This document shows positions 25,379 through 35,005 of a DNA stretch of 64,000 nt, in pieces (position 1 is the stretch's first letter; every line of letters starts with the position of its first letter). A program made the translations under genes and the position numbers. Under the pieces are notes generated by a model, which made no database searches, was not told the DNA's origin, and saw nothing but the letters and a program-made list of their open reading frames with translations. Source of the stretch: an uncultured Candidatus Binatia bacterium (GTDB lineage: Bacteria; Desulfobacterota; Binatia; UBA9968; JAJDTQ01); the NCBI GenBank assembly GCA_958295985.1, contig OY282432.1:3195001-3259000 (forward strand), written 5' to 3'.

Positions 25379-26167
25379 GTGGCCCGCCTTCAGGGAAAAG
25401 TTGCGTTCATCACCGGCGGCGGAGGCGGCATCGGCGCGGCCACTGCCATGCTCTTTGCCGGGGAAGGCGCCGGGTTGGCCCTGGTGGACCGTGACGCCGC
25501 CGCGGCCGAGACCGCGGCCTCGGAGGTCCGCCGCCGGTTTCCTTCGGCGGACGTGTTGCCGGTGGCGGCCGACCTGAGCGACGAGGCGGAAACGCGCCGG
25601 GTGGTGGATGCCGCGGCGGCGCGCTTCGGCGGCCTGGACATCCTGGTCAACGTCGCCGGGATCCGCGTGTACGGCCCTCTGGCGGAGGCCGACGCCGGCA
25701 GTTGGGACTCCATCCTGGCGATCAATCTCATGGCCACCGTCCACTGTTGCAAGGCGGTCGTGCCCCTGCTCCGTTCACGGGGCCGCGGCAGCATCGTCAA
25801 CGTATCTTCGGTCTTCGGAGTCGCCGGGCGGGCGGGAATGGGGCAGTACGACGTGACCAAGGCCGCGGTGGTGAGTCTCAGCCGGACACTGGCCATTGAA
25901 GAGGTGGAACACGGGATTCGGGTGAACGCCGTCTGTCCCGGCCCCACCATCACCCCTTACCACATCGCGCGGGCCAAGGCCCGTGGCGTGAGCGAAGAGG
26001 AACTGCGCCGCACGGGCGCGCAGCACACGCTGATGAAACGCTGGGCGGAGCCCCGTGAGGTGGCCTGCGCCATCCTGTATCTCGCCGGCGACGAGTCGTC
26101 CTTCGTCACCGGCACGGCACTGGTGGTGGACGGCGGCGCCTCCGCGGCCGCCGGCGGCAGCTCGTAA
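25379..26167 (+). CDS. Short-chain dehydrogenase/reductase (SDR)
   Basis: 262-residue NAD(P)-dependent oxidoreductase. Cofactor motif TGGGGGIG at the N-terminus, an acidic VDRD end of the second strand (NAD preference), the NVAG motif, and the catalytic Ser/Tyr/Lys triad with YDVTK near residue 157. C-terminal FVTGTALVVDGG is standard. It starts with GTG seven bases after the GlcG/HbpS stop. A plausible next step after ring oxygenation, such as diol oxidation. Confidence 0.93.
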   Translation: MARLQGKVAFITGGGGGIGAATAMLFAGEGAGLALVDRDAAAAETAASEVRRRFPSADVLPVAADLSDEAETRRVVDAAAARFGGLDILVNVAGIRVYGPLAEADAGSWDSILAINLMATVHCCKAVVPLLRSRGRGSIVNVSSVFGVAGRAGMGQYDVTKAAVVSLSRTLAIEEVEHGIRVNAVCPGPTITPYHIARAKARGVSEEELRRTGAQHTLMKRWAEPREVACAILYLAGDESSFVTGTALVVDGGASAAAGGSS

Positions 26168-26182
26168 GTTCGGACCGCGGCG

Positions 26183-26533
26183 TCAGTCCGCCAGCGGCAC
26201 CACCGCAAAGACGTGGGGCTCGTCGCCGATGACCCGGCTGCGGTGCCCGCGGCCGGTCAGGTCATCGGCCAGCATGATGTCGCCGGCCTGAAACCGCCGC
26301 ACCTCACCGCCGCCGCATTCGATGTCCCATGCCCCCGAGAGGGTGAACAGGTACTGGCGCCGGGGCGCCGGATGCCAGTCCAGCAGCACGCCGGGCGGCA
26401 CCCGGCGCACGTTTACGCTCTTGGCGGCCCCCAGGGACGTGCTTTCCATCTGGCGGTCCGGCTCATACTTGAGGTCGAGTTCCTCGAAGTGGGATTCGCC
26501 GTCGTCACCGCTGTAGAGTCTCACTGTCTGCAT
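26183..26533 (-). CDS. Cupin-domain protein
   Basis: 116-residue single-domain beta-barrel protein. The cupin core runs over residues ~40-100. A PPGVLLDWHPAPRRQYLFTLSG segment stands in for motif 1, with one His and no clear second His. GDIMLADDLTGRGHRSR is motif 2. The sparse metal ligands make it a possible non-catalytic or sensing cupin. AGGAGG lies 5 bases before the ATG. Its start overlaps the 3' end of Rieske oxygenase C by 29 bases, and it converges with the SDR gene. Confidence 0.8.
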   Translation of the reverse strand: MQTVRLYSGDDGESHFEELDLKYEPDRQMESTSLGAAKSVNVRRVPPGVLLDWHPAPRRQYLFTLSGAWDIECGGGEVRRFQAGDIMLADDLTGRGHRSRVIGDEPHVFAVVPLAD

Positions 26534-27719
26534 ACCGCCTCCTTGTGTGCCCCTCTCCCTCTTTCCACACCACGGCCCCTGCCGTCGTCGGCACGCAGGC
26601 GGCCTTCAGAGGATCCCGTATGATACCCTTGGGATCCTCGTTCTGCTTTACCGCCTCGATGGCGGTCCGAAGTATCCTGCGGAACATCAGCACGCCTTCA
26701 TCCGACGTGACGTGATGCTCCAGCCGGTGGTTGGCGATTTCGCCCTGGCCTTCCTGGGCTTCCTTGTCGTCCGGGTAGCGCTGGCGATACTCGTAGCTCG
26801 TGTCCGACCTCCCGCCCGGCGCAAGCTTCGCGCGCCCGCTCAACAGGGTCTCGTCCTCGTCGGCCGGCATCCACCGGATGTTGGCCGACCTGACGTGCGT
26901 GTCGTCCACGGGAACGCAAAAGGAGACCTGGTTTACTTTGGTGGTCTTGAGCTCGTCCGTGTAGACCAGGTGAGCGTTCAAGGGCATGATCATTTCCCAT
27001 ATCAACTCGGCCCATTTGCCGCCCTCGATTTTCTGGGTCATGACGAAACGCATGCCCATTTCCGTCTCTTCGTACCTGAGCTCTTCCGGCAACGAAGTGA
27101 ACACCTGGGTGGGAAACTGGGAGCCGCTGTGAAGCGTATGCAGCCACACGGTGTGCAGCGCATCCATGAGGTTTTCCTCGGTTTGGAGCCAGTTGCAGTC
27201 GACCGATCCGCCTATCCTCGGGCCGAACCTGGCATGGTACTTTCCCCCCTCGTGTATCCAGGCATCGTACTTGGGCAACTCCGGCATCTTGTCCAACGGC
27301 CCCATGTAGGCAAAGACCAGGCCGCCGAACTCCTGCACCGGGTAACACGGGTGCTTGAGGTGATCCTTGACGGCGCTCCCCGAAGGTTCGAGGGGCATGT
27401 CCAGGATATGGCCCTCCACGTCGTACAGCCATCCGTGGTAGCAGCATCGTAACCCCTGCCTCTCGATGCCGCCGTACTCCAGGGAGGTGCCCCGGTGGCT
27501 ACAGCGAAAGAAGAGCAGGCCCGGCCGGCCTTCGCCGTCCCGGAAAGCCACGAGGTCTTCGCCCAGGATCTGGATGCGCTTGGGCAGTTCTCCCAGATCG
27601 CGAGAGAGGCACACCGGCTGCCAGTACCGGCGCATGAGCTCGCCGCACGGCGTGCCGGGACCTACGCGGGTCAACTCCGGATCGATCTCGGGAATCTTGA
27701 AGCCGTAGGCGCTTCTCAT
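26505..27719 (-). CDS. Rieske 2Fe-2S aromatic-ring-hydroxylating oxygenase, large subunit (C)
   Basis: 404 residues, a close relative of oxygenase A at 18270-19445: both begin MRSA-G-K-PEIDPELTRVGPG and share the CSHRGTSLEYG and CCYHGW Rieske motifs and the MDALHxVWLHTxHSG iron site. The ATG at 27719 matches the start of oxygenase A; an in-frame TTG at 27740 is less likely. It follows a TctC-type binding protein by 29 bases and overlaps the cupin gene, so import and oxygenation appear to be one operon. Confidence 0.92.
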   Translation of the reverse strand: MRSAYGFKIPEIDPELTRVGPGTPCGELMRRYWQPVCLSRDLGELPKRIQILGEDLVAFRDGEGRPGLLFFRCSHRGTSLEYGGIERQGLRCCYHGWLYDVEGHILDMPLEPSGSAVKDHLKHPCYPVQEFGGLVFAYMGPLDKMPELPKYDAWIHEGGKYHARFGPRIGGSVDCNWLQTEENLMDALHTVWLHTLHSGSQFPTQVFTSLPEELRYEETEMGMRFVMTQKIEGGKWAELIWEMIMPLNAHLVYTDELKTTKVNQVSFCVPVDDTHVRSANIRWMPADEDETLLSGRAKLAPGGRSDTSYEYRQRYPDDKEAQEGQGEIANHRLEHHVTSDEGVLMFRRILRTAIEAVKQNEDPKGIIRDPLKAACVPTTAGAVVWKEGEGHTRRRYADSETLQR

Positions 27720-27748
27720 GGTCACGGGCCGCCGGGACAAGCCGGCCG

Positions 27749-28738
27749 CTACTTCTTCGGGTGCAGCGACTCCCTGAACACGTCTCCATACTCGTCGATC
27801 AAGCCATAGAAGTCATCGAGCATGGTAACCCATTCCTGGCCGACGACAGGGTCCACCCTGGCTTTCATCTTCTTGAACCGGGACAGGACCTCCGGATCCT
27901 TCAACGCCGTATCGAATGCCTTTTGCAGAATGGCCAGCCGGTCCTTGGGCGTGCCCGGAGGGGCCGTGACCACACGGTGAGAGGCGAGCACGCTGAGCTG
28001 CGGATAGCCGAGCTCGCCTACGGTGGGAACTTCTGGATACCTGGAATCGCGCTCGTCCAGGTAGACCCACAACGCTCGCATGTCACCGTCCTCGACGAAC
28101 CGCATCTGGCCCGGCGAGTCCAGGCCGAGCGCCCGGGCGTGGCCTTCCCCTCTGACGATGCCCATGTTGGCGGCCGGAGCGCCGGAATAACCCAGGATGA
28201 ACTTCGCATTGAACTTCATGACATTGGCGGTCAAAAGGTTCGTGATCCACCCCGTGGCGCCGACCCCGGTGCCCGTGAGAAGGACCTCCTTGGCGTCCTG
28301 ATGATCCTTGAGACTGCGGAACGGTGTCTTGGCGCCCACGGCCCACACGTAAGGACCGGACGATATCTGTCCGAGCCAGGAGAATTCCCTCAACTTGTAG
28401 GCCGGCTTGGGCCGGCCAAACAGCTCGGATACGATGGCCCCGGGGATATTGACGGTGGCGATGGTATAGCCGTCGGGCTTGGCGCTCCAGGTGAGGTTCC
28501 AGGCGATGTTCCCTCCGGCGCCCGGCCGGTTCCTGATAATGATGTTGACGCCGAGGGCCTTCTTCATCCCGATGCTCATGGCCCGGCTGTGTAGATCGAA
28601 ACCGCCCGCGGGTGAGTAGGGAATCAGCCACGTTATCGTCTTGCTCGGGAATGGGTCTGCCGCCAGCGCGTGGTGCGCCGGGACGGTCATCCCAAGGACG
28701 GCCAACAGAGAAACAACTCTGATCACGTTACGCAACAT
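27749..28738 (-). CDS. Tripartite tricarboxylate transporter substrate-binding protein (TctC/Bug), orphan
   Basis: 329 residues, with signal peptide (AHHALAADPFPS cleavage region near residue 30). The Bug opening KTITWLIPYSPAGGFD and the RPGAGGN motif near 75 are present. No TctA/TctB genes are adjacent. Orphan Bug proteins are common and may share permeases; here the operon pairs it with Rieske oxygenase C and a cupin, hinting that the bound ligand is an aromatic or acid substrate of the oxygenase. ATG 28738 follows AGGAGG. The gap 28739-28959 upstream holds no feature I can name. Confidence 0.9.
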   Translation of the reverse strand: MLRNVIRVVSLLAVLGMTVPAHHALAADPFPSKTITWLIPYSPAGGFDLHSRAMSIGMKKALGVNIIIRNRPGAGGNIAWNLTWSAKPDGYTIATVNIPGAIVSELFGRPKPAYKLREFSWLGQISSGPYVWAVGAKTPFRSLKDHQDAKEVLLTGTGVGATGWITNLLTANVMKFNAKFILGYSGAPAANMGIVRGEGHARALGLDSPGQMRFVEDGDMRALWVYLDERDSRYPEVPTVGELGYPQLSVLASHRVVTAPPGTPKDRLAILQKAFDTALKDPEVLSRFKKMKARVDPVVGQEWVTMLDDFYGLIDEYGDVFRESLHPKK

Positions 28739-28959
28739 CGGACACCTCCTTGCCTGTGCCAATTCTACTCACGATCGCTCTTGCCATCCGGCTGTACCGC
28801 TGTCTTCCGCTACCTTGTACCTCCGAAGTTTCCATAGCCTCGCACACGCCCGGCGCGCCTGTCAACGGAAACAGGACCAAGACGGTGTCCCGGAGAGGCG
28901 CTGACGGCAAGGCTGATCGCAGGACGCGCGGGCGGTGAAGGGGCCATGAGGAGACGGGA

Positions 28960-29583
28960 TCACGCGTGGTCTTTGAAGTAGCCCAGATCCCCCTGCCCTT
29001 CGCGCAGGATCTCGATGGTGTCGTTGGCGAGCGAGATCACGCTGGAGGCCTGGACCGGGAGGGTGCCGCATTCCATGATGAGGTCTACCCTGTGCCCGAA
29101 AATCCGTTCCAGATCGGCCGGGTTGGTAACGACTTCCTCGTTACTCTCGTTGGCGCTGGTGCTGACCACGGGATTGCCGAGCTGCTCCACCAGCGCCAGC
29201 GGCACCGGGTGGTCCGGAATCCGGATGCCCACGGTCTTCTGCTTGGATTGCAGCACCCGGGGGGTCTCCTTGGTGGCGGCCAGCACGAAGGTATAGGGTC
29301 CGGGAAGGAACCGCTTCAGGATGCGGTGCACGAAGTTCGACACGTGCCCGTACCGGCTCACCTGGACCAGATCGGAGCACACGAACGACATCGGCTTGTT
29401 GGCGTCGCGCCCCTTGATGCGGCGGATGCGTTCCACCGCGGCCTTGCTGGTGACGTCGCAGCCCAGGCCGTAGATGGTGTCCGTAGGGTAGACGATGACG
29501 CCGTCGCGCTTCAGTACCTCGACGGCGCGGTCCACGTGCCGGCCCTTCAGATGCCGGGGATCGATGCTCAGAGTGGTAGCCAT
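28960..29583 (-). CDS. Sua5/YciO/YrdC-family protein (YciO-like branch)
   Basis: 207 residues, the size of YciO. The N-terminal VIVYPTDTIYGLGC motif and the following KGRDANKPMSF correspond to the nucleotide/threonine site of threonylcarbamoyl-AMP synthases (TsaC). The middle (PGPYTFVL, PRVLQSKQKTVGIRIPDHP) and the STSAN motif follow. The LPGPYTF and PRVLQSKQKT stretches look more like YciO than TsaC, so a full tRNA t6A role is not certain. It lies 24 bases after the OCD-family gene. Confidence 0.85.
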   Translation of the reverse strand: MATTLSIDPRHLKGRHVDRAVEVLKRDGVIVYPTDTIYGLGCDVTSKAAVERIRRIKGRDANKPMSFVCSDLVQVSRYGHVSNFVHRILKRFLPGPYTFVLAATKETPRVLQSKQKTVGIRIPDHPVPLALVEQLGNPVVSTSANESNEEVVTNPADLERIFGHRVDLIMECGTLPVQASSVISLANDTIEILREGQGDLGYFKDHA

Positions 29584-29607
29584 GGCGGTTTCCCGGAACC
29601 GATCGTC

Positions 29608-30690
29608 TCAGGGCGAGGAAACGTCCGTGCGCCGGGTCATGAACAGGTCGGCGGGAAGCCGGGTGCCCAGCTTCCGCTTCCTGGCCTCCTCCAACACCAG
29701 GTGCCCGATGGCGGCGAACTGGATGCCCATGCCGCAGTTGTTGTTGTGATGGGTGATCTCCGAGGCGGTGGTGCGTCCGGCGATGGCGCCGATGACAAGG
29801 TCGCCGAGCTCGTGGATCTGTTCCCAGCCGATGACGCCCTTGCGCAGCGGCGACATCAGTTCCGGCTGCTCATCAATCTCCACCTGCTCCTTGGAGTTCA
29901 CCACGATGAGGTCGCAGTTCTCGATGGCGGCGTCGTCCAGCTCCCGGCGCTTGTCGAACCAGTCGGGGCCGATCATGGAAACGAGATGCGTGCCGGGCTC
30001 CAGCCAGTCGCCGTCGAACACCGGGTCGCCGGAGTTGGTGGCCGTGACCACGATGTCCGAGCCTCGCACCACGTCTTGGGGATGCCGCACGGCCCTTGCC
30101 TTGACGCCGTAACGTTGGGTCACCTCTTTGGCAAAGCGCTGGCGGTTCTCCTCCCGCAGCGAAAACACCTTGACCTCCTGAATCTTCCGCACCGCGCACA
30201 GGGCGGACACCTGACCGTGGGCCTGGGCGCCGCTGCCGAAGATGCCCAGCACCGACGCGTCCTCCCGGGCCAGATACTTTGCCGCCACCCCGCTGGTGGC
30301 GCCTACCCGAAGCGCCGACAGGTAGTGGTCGTGCACGATCCCCTTGAGGACACGGTCCTCGATGCTGAACAGCAGCACGAAGCCGGCGAAGTCCCCCGGG
30401 AACTCCATGCGGCTCGCGCCCTCTACGTTGCGAAACCGGATCCGCGACGAATCGAGCCGCACCGCCGCGGTGTCGAAGGCCGGCACCGCCCCGGGAATGA
30501 CGTTGAGCCAGTACCACGTGCGCTCCAGGCCCTCCAGCGGCATATGCAGCCGGCGCCGGGGAATCCCCTCGGCGACCTTGCGGCCAAGTTCCCGAAATGC
30601 CGTCTCCACGGCCTCCACGACCTCTCCCATGTCGAGGAGACCCTCCATGTCCTCGTTGGTCAGGACCAGCACGTCCTCGTCAGCCATCAT
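29608..30690 (-). CDS. Ornithine cyclodeaminase / mu-crystallin family protein (OCD copy 1)
   Basis: 360 residues. NAD(P)-dependent family whose members make proline, form or reduce imines, or act on amino acids such as alanine or ectoine precursors. Visible: substrate-side MEFPGDFAGFVLLFS, the conserved LRVGATSGVAAKYLAR helix with a substrate-binding Arg, a Rossmann GIFGSGAQA turn near residue 153, and the DIVVTATNS strand near 217. Five related genes occur in this window (also 41082, 43008, 45239, 63766). The exact reaction cannot be set from sequence. Confidence 0.88.
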   Translation of the reverse strand: MMADEDVLVLTNEDMEGLLDMGEVVEAVETAFRELGRKVAEGIPRRRLHMPLEGLERTWYWLNVIPGAVPAFDTAAVRLDSSRIRFRNVEGASRMEFPGDFAGFVLLFSIEDRVLKGIVHDHYLSALRVGATSGVAAKYLAREDASVLGIFGSGAQAHGQVSALCAVRKIQEVKVFSLREENRQRFAKEVTQRYGVKARAVRHPQDVVRGSDIVVTATNSGDPVFDGDWLEPGTHLVSMIGPDWFDKRRELDDAAIENCDLIVVNSKEQVEIDEQPELMSPLRKGVIGWEQIHELGDLVIGAIAGRTTASEITHHNNNCGMGIQFAAIGHLVLEEARKRKLGTRLPADLFMTRRTDVSSP

Positions 30691-30870
30691 GAACCCCTTG
30701 CCTGTCTGTCTTCCGGAGCTTCCACCCGGACCGCCGCGCGGGCCAATCTCGAACCCGACGACTTCAGGTTATGAGTTTGGTTTAATGTAGCGACACACAT
30801 GCGCTGGCGTAAGATAGAGTGCAAAGAAACAGATAGTTAGCGGGATTTTTATCGCGCTGACCTATGCCTC

Positions 30871-30933
30871 GATGCGCCTTGACTTGCTTTCCACAGGTTA
30901 CCTATAAGGTGCCGTGTGGAGGACTGCAAGAGG
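30871..30933. repeat. Left imperfect direct repeat flanking the SIR2 defence gene (in a 481-base gene-free gap)
   Basis: A 63-base unit that aligns without gaps to 35006-35068, identical at about 42 positions by eye. Both contain a hairpin bounded by GCRCCTT and AAGGTGC, followed at the end by TGCAAG(A/G)GG. The two copies are co-oriented and 4.1 kb apart, with only the DSR1-like gene between them. The remainder of the gap 30691-31171 is lower in GC, probably carries the promoter of the defence gene, and shows no gene. Confidence 0.65.
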
Positions 30934-31171
30934 TAATGCGCTGTGACCAGGATCACCAAGCGGACCGTCCCGGAGGCTTGAAAGTGGGCTTGAAACGGCA
31001 ACATGGATATGGACCTGCCATCCGCAGCCTCCTGCAACCGTCGTAATCGGCTGCTTGAGCCTGGACCGCGCTCCGGCCGGGACGACGCGAAGCAGCTCAT
31101 CGAGTCATAAAAACGCCCAAACGGAATCACGTCCGCGTTCCGCCGGGGAAAGCAGGAAGGTTGGTCTCGGC

Positions 31172-34100
31172 ATGCCTGAACTTGTAGCCAACGGCCCACC
31201 CATCCCGGCACATCTCATGAATGAGATGGACAGCGGCAGGGTGGTTTTCTTCTGTGGGGCAGGCGTTTCAGCGGGTCCAGGCTCCGGGCTTCCCGGCTTC
31301 GCCAGCCTCGTACAGCATGTGTACAGGGTGAACCGCATGGAACCCGACGAGGTCGAGCGGGAAGCCCTGGACCTCGATGAGCAGAACCTCGACCGTCGGC
31401 GGCCGAATTTCGACAGGGCACTCGGCCTGCTGGAGAGGCCGGAACGCTTGGGAGCGCAGGCCCTGCGCCGTAGCGTTGTCAAGCGTCTTTCAGCACCGCC
31501 AACGGGGACGCTCGACCTCCATGAAGCCCTGATCGCGCTGTCGCGGAGCGAACGGGGCGTTCGTCTGGTCACCACCAATTTCGACAACCGGTTCGTCGAA
31601 ACTGGGCTGGTCGAACAACTGGTCGACGCCGCTCCCAAGCTCCCGCTGCCAAAGCCGCATAACTGGTCGAGCCTCGTGCATTTGCATGGCCGGGTCCGTC
31701 CGGACGATGACGGCTCGGCCCTCGTCCTCACCGCAGCAGATTTCGGGCGGGCGTACCTGACGGAGCAATGGGCGGCACGGTTCGTAACCGAATTATTCCG
31801 CGAATTCACCGTGGTCTTCGTCGGATACAGCATCGGCGATCCCGTGATGAGCTACATGGTTGATGCTCTTGCCGCGGAACGCGCCAAGGGCGCCCGATTC
31901 GCGATGGCCTATGCCTTCGCCGATCACGACGGCACGGATACGGGCCGTCGAAAGGCACGGGATGGATGGCTCGCGAAGAATGTCGAGCCAATTCTCTACG
32001 ACAGGAGAGACGACCACGGGCTTCTCGGAGACACTCTGATCGAGTGGGCGCGGGTCCGAAGCGACCCGTACCAAGCTCGTTCCCGGATCGCGCTCAACGA
32101 AATGTCCAAGCTGCCGGCCGGGCCGAACGATCCGGTGGTGGAACGCGTCACATGGGCATTACAGGACCCTGTTGCCGCGCAAGCTCTGGCCGATGCGCAT
32201 CCTGTCGTGGACGAAGATGATTTTCCAAAGGTCGAGAGGTGGCTTGAGGTGTTCGCCGAAAAGGGATTGATGCGTTGCGCCGCAGCCGACGCAAACCTGG
32301 GTGCAGGAGATCAGGACCCCACATATGTGCGGCTGGTGGACAGTGGATTCCAGTCACAGAATCCTCAAACCCTGGATACGGTGAGGTGGCACCTTGCGCG
32401 GTGGATGGCTCGCCATCTGCACGTGCCCCAGCTCCTCGCCTGGGTTATTCGGAGCGGCGGACACCTGCATCCCGGTCTTCGACAGCAAGTTCAGAGCGGC
32501 TTGGCCGATTCCGACTTGAACGTTCCTTCCAGGCTCCGGCTCCTTTGGACCGTCTTATCTAACCATGAACCGATCAACCACTGGAGGTATCTCCGGACTG
32601 CCGATCGTTATTCAGCGGCGGCCTCGGAGTCCGAGCGCCGCCGCATCGAGGATGAAGCGATCGCGAGCATCGCTCTGCGTCTCGTCGTGCGGCCCGGCCC
32701 CGCCTCGCGACTGGCCTTCCGGCAGTATTCTGACGAGGGACACGGGGCAATGCGGCCGTTGGATGCATGCGGCCATCTCGAACTGGTGTCCGGGGACGAA
32801 AATTCCTGGCATCGGCTTGAGGGGATACTGAAAGACACCGCCGTTCTCTCACGGCATGCGGAGACGCTGACGGGTTACCTTGAGCAAGCGCTGGCACTGG
32901 CGGCGGAGGATGATAACGTCTATACGTACTCTCTTTACCGTCCTTCGATCTCGGCACACGATCAGAATCGGGGTCGCGACGGTTGGACCCGCCTCATAGA
33001 TCTCGTCCGCGATAGTTACTCCGCGCTAACTGTCGTAGACCGTGCCCGTGGAGACAACCTGATTCGCCGTTGGGTGCTGTCCGGGCAACCCTTGTTCAAG
33101 AGGCTTGCCCTTCACGCTCTTGCCGAGAACGCCAAGTCCGATATACGGCTTGCGAGGAAGCTCCTCGTCGCGGGTCGCAAGCCCGGCGTATGGGAACGGG
33201 AGCTGCGCCGCGAAGTGCTGCGGTTCTTTAGGTTGGCTGGGTCACGCATGCCGCGCGACCTGCGCACCGAGGTCGTGCGCGTCATTCATGCTGGTCCGAA
33301 AACCAAACCAGCAAAAACGGTGTCCAACTACGCCGAGACGATTCGACACGAGAAGGCGTTACGCCTCCACAAGCTGACTGTCTCCGGCGCGCGGCTCGAC
33401 AAAAAATCAAGGGCATTGGCCAAAGAAACGGAACCAGACGCGGAAGGTGTTCTCGACGAGCGCGACGACGACGAGCGCGACGAGTTCCTGGTATGGATCG
33501 GCAAAGCACAGTCGGTCGGCGAGGAGCAGTTAGCACCCAAAAATCTGCTCGATGGATCGGTTGTCGATGTCGAGGCCTCGCTTCTAAACGAAAAAATAGG
33601 GCGCAATGGATTTCGAGGGCTTGTTCTTGTGCAGCCTGTCAAGGCCGCTTCCGCGCTGCGGCGTCTCGCAAAGCGAAAAGAGTGGCCCGCGACGTTCTGG
33701 CAGGTTTTCCTGTGGTCTCTCTCCGAGTTGCACGCAAAGCCGAAGAACAATGCCAGGTTGCAGGGCTACGTTGCTCGGATGCTTACCAGCGCACCGGATG
33801 GACTGTTCGCGGGAGTGGGTTCCGCTGCCGCGGATTTCGTAATGGATCTGGCGGCGGACTACGGAACCGATCAAGAACAGGAGTTAGGGACGCTTTGGAC
33901 GAAGGCCTGGAGCGTAATTGACAGGAGTCGGCCGGACACCGGCGATCTTGATGATCCGCTCACGGACGCCCTGAACCATGCGGCGGGAAAACTGGCGGAA
34001 GCGGCGCTGATCCGATTGTGGAAGTATCAACCGGAGGTTGGCGGGGGCTTGCCGCGACCAGTCCGCCCGTACTTCGATGCGATCGCCGATGATCCGAATG

Positions 34101-34876
34101 GACAACTCGGTCGCGTTATGTTGGCAACAAGGTTGTACGACTTGTTTGCAATTGATCGAGGTTGGGTTGGAGAACATCTGATCCCGCTTCTCAGTCTTCA
34201 GTCCTCGGAGGAAGCAAGGGGCCTGTGGTCGGCATATGGATGGTCGCCAATCGTCGGACCCGACCTTCTTCGAGCGTTCAAGGGGCCGTTTCTTGAATTT
34301 CTGCGTGACGGCGACGAACACGGTCCAAAAAAGAACAATCTCACGAACCAGTTCATGACGGTCTGTCTCGAAGCACCGAACGAATTGACCATGGACGAGA
34401 TCCGTGGCGTCGTCGGATCGTTGTCGGAGGAAGCCCTCGAGACCGTGCTCGGTAGCCTGAAGCTTCGTCTTGGAGGTGACCCGGCCGAGCGGAAGAAGAT
34501 TTGGTACGACAAGGTGCATCCGTGGCTTCGGGACTATTGGCCGACGGCGGCCGTTCGCAATACGGCTGCGACGTCGAAGGCGATGCTGGACATGCTCGCG
34601 GAGTGCGGCAATGCGTTTCCGGACGCGGCCGCCTGGTCGTTGGATTATTTGCGGCCCCTGGAAGGGCAAGGTCTCTACCGTCTTGACGAACATAAACACG
34701 CAGAGCAGCATCCGGGTTCGATGCTTCAGGTTCTCGACAGAGTGGTAAGTGCGGACAACCTTCCTGGTCATCAAAAGCATACGCTTCGTACAATTCTTGA
34801 TGCACTGAGGACCGCAAGACCCAACTTGACTTCCGACGCCCGGTTTCGAAGGTTATACGGGTTCGCCACTCGATAA
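31172..34876 (+). CDS. Defence-associated SIR2 protein (DSR1-like, probable DUF4020 C-terminus)
   Basis: 1234 residues. The N-terminal ~280 residues are a SIR2-type NAD-binding domain: GAGVS at 29-33, TTNFD at 134-138, LHG with catalytic-type His172, and YSIGDP at 219-224. The remaining ~950 residues are a long helical region without enzymatic motifs, fitting the DUF4020/repeat C-terminus of DSR1 anti-phage proteins. In that family the SIR2 domain depletes NAD+ on phage sensing, causing abortive infection (established for DSR2 and related Sir2 systems). ATG 31172 was chosen; AGGAAGG is upstream. GC is lower than neighbours and imperfect direct repeats flank the gene. Confidence 0.85.
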   Translation: MPELVANGPPIPAHLMNEMDSGRVVFFCGAGVSAGPGSGLPGFASLVQHVYRVNRMEPDEVEREALDLDEQNLDRRRPNFDRALGLLERPERLGAQALRRSVVKRLSAPPTGTLDLHEALIALSRSERGVRLVTTNFDNRFVETGLVEQLVDAAPKLPLPKPHNWSSLVHLHGRVRPDDDGSALVLTAADFGRAYLTEQWAARFVTELFREFTVVFVGYSIGDPVMSYMVDALAAERAKGARFAMAYAFADHDGTDTGRRKARDGWLAKNVEPILYDRRDDHGLLGDTLIEWARVRSDPYQARSRIALNEMSKLPAGPNDPVVERVTWALQDPVAAQALADAHPVVDEDDFPKVERWLEVFAEKGLMRCAAADANLGAGDQDPTYVRLVDSGFQSQNPQTLDTVRWHLARWMARHLHVPQLLAWVIRSGGHLHPGLRQQVQSGLADSDLNVPSRLRLLWTVLSNHEPINHWRYLRTADRYSAAASESERRRIEDEAIASIALRLVVRPGPASRLAFRQYSDEGHGAMRPLDACGHLELVSGDENSWHRLEGILKDTAVLSRHAETLTGYLEQALALAAEDDNVYTYSLYRPSISAHDQNRGRDGWTRLIDLVRDSYSALTVVDRARGDNLIRRWVLSGQPLFKRLALHALAENAKSDIRLARKLLVAGRKPGVWERELRREVLRFFRLAGSRMPRDLRTEVVRVIHAGPKTKPAKTVSNYAETIRHEKALRLHKLTVSGARLDKKSRALAKETEPDAEGVLDERDDDERDEFLVWIGKAQSVGEEQLAPKNLLDGSVVDVEASLLNEKIGRNGFRGLVLVQPVKAASALRRLAKRKEWPATFWQVFLWSLSELHAKPKNNARLQGYVARMLTSAPDGLFAGVGSAAADFVMDLAADYGTDQEQELGTLWTKAWSVIDRSRPDTGDLDDPLTDALNHAAGKLAEAALIRLWKYQPEVGGGLPRPVRPYFDAIADDPNGQLGRVMLATRLYDLFAIDRGWVGEHLIPLLSLQSSEEARGLWSAYGWSPIVGPDLLRAFKGPFLEFLRDGDEHGPKKNNLTNQFMTVCLEAPNELTMDEIRGVVGSLSEEALETVLGSLKLRLGGDPAERKKIWYDKVHPWLRDYWPTAAVRNTAATSKAMLDMLAECGNAFPDAAAWSLDYLRPLEGQGLYRLDEHKHAEQHPGSMLQVLDRVVSADNLPGHQKHTLRTILDALRTARPNLTSDARFRRLYGFATR

Positions 34877-35005
34877 TAGCTTATCGTTGGGACGAAACAG
34901 GATGGAGTGCCGCGTGACGTGTCTGGTGTCGGTACAAAAAACGGAGAAGTCCATGCACCGAAAGACATCCATTATGGGAATTCTCTCTACGCTGTGATGC
35001 GCCCC

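Noticed and set aside
31055-31171. Upstream in-frame extension of the SIR2 gene by 39 codons
   Set aside because: Ser/Arg-rich, no ribosome binding site; the SIR2 domain normally begins near the chosen start.
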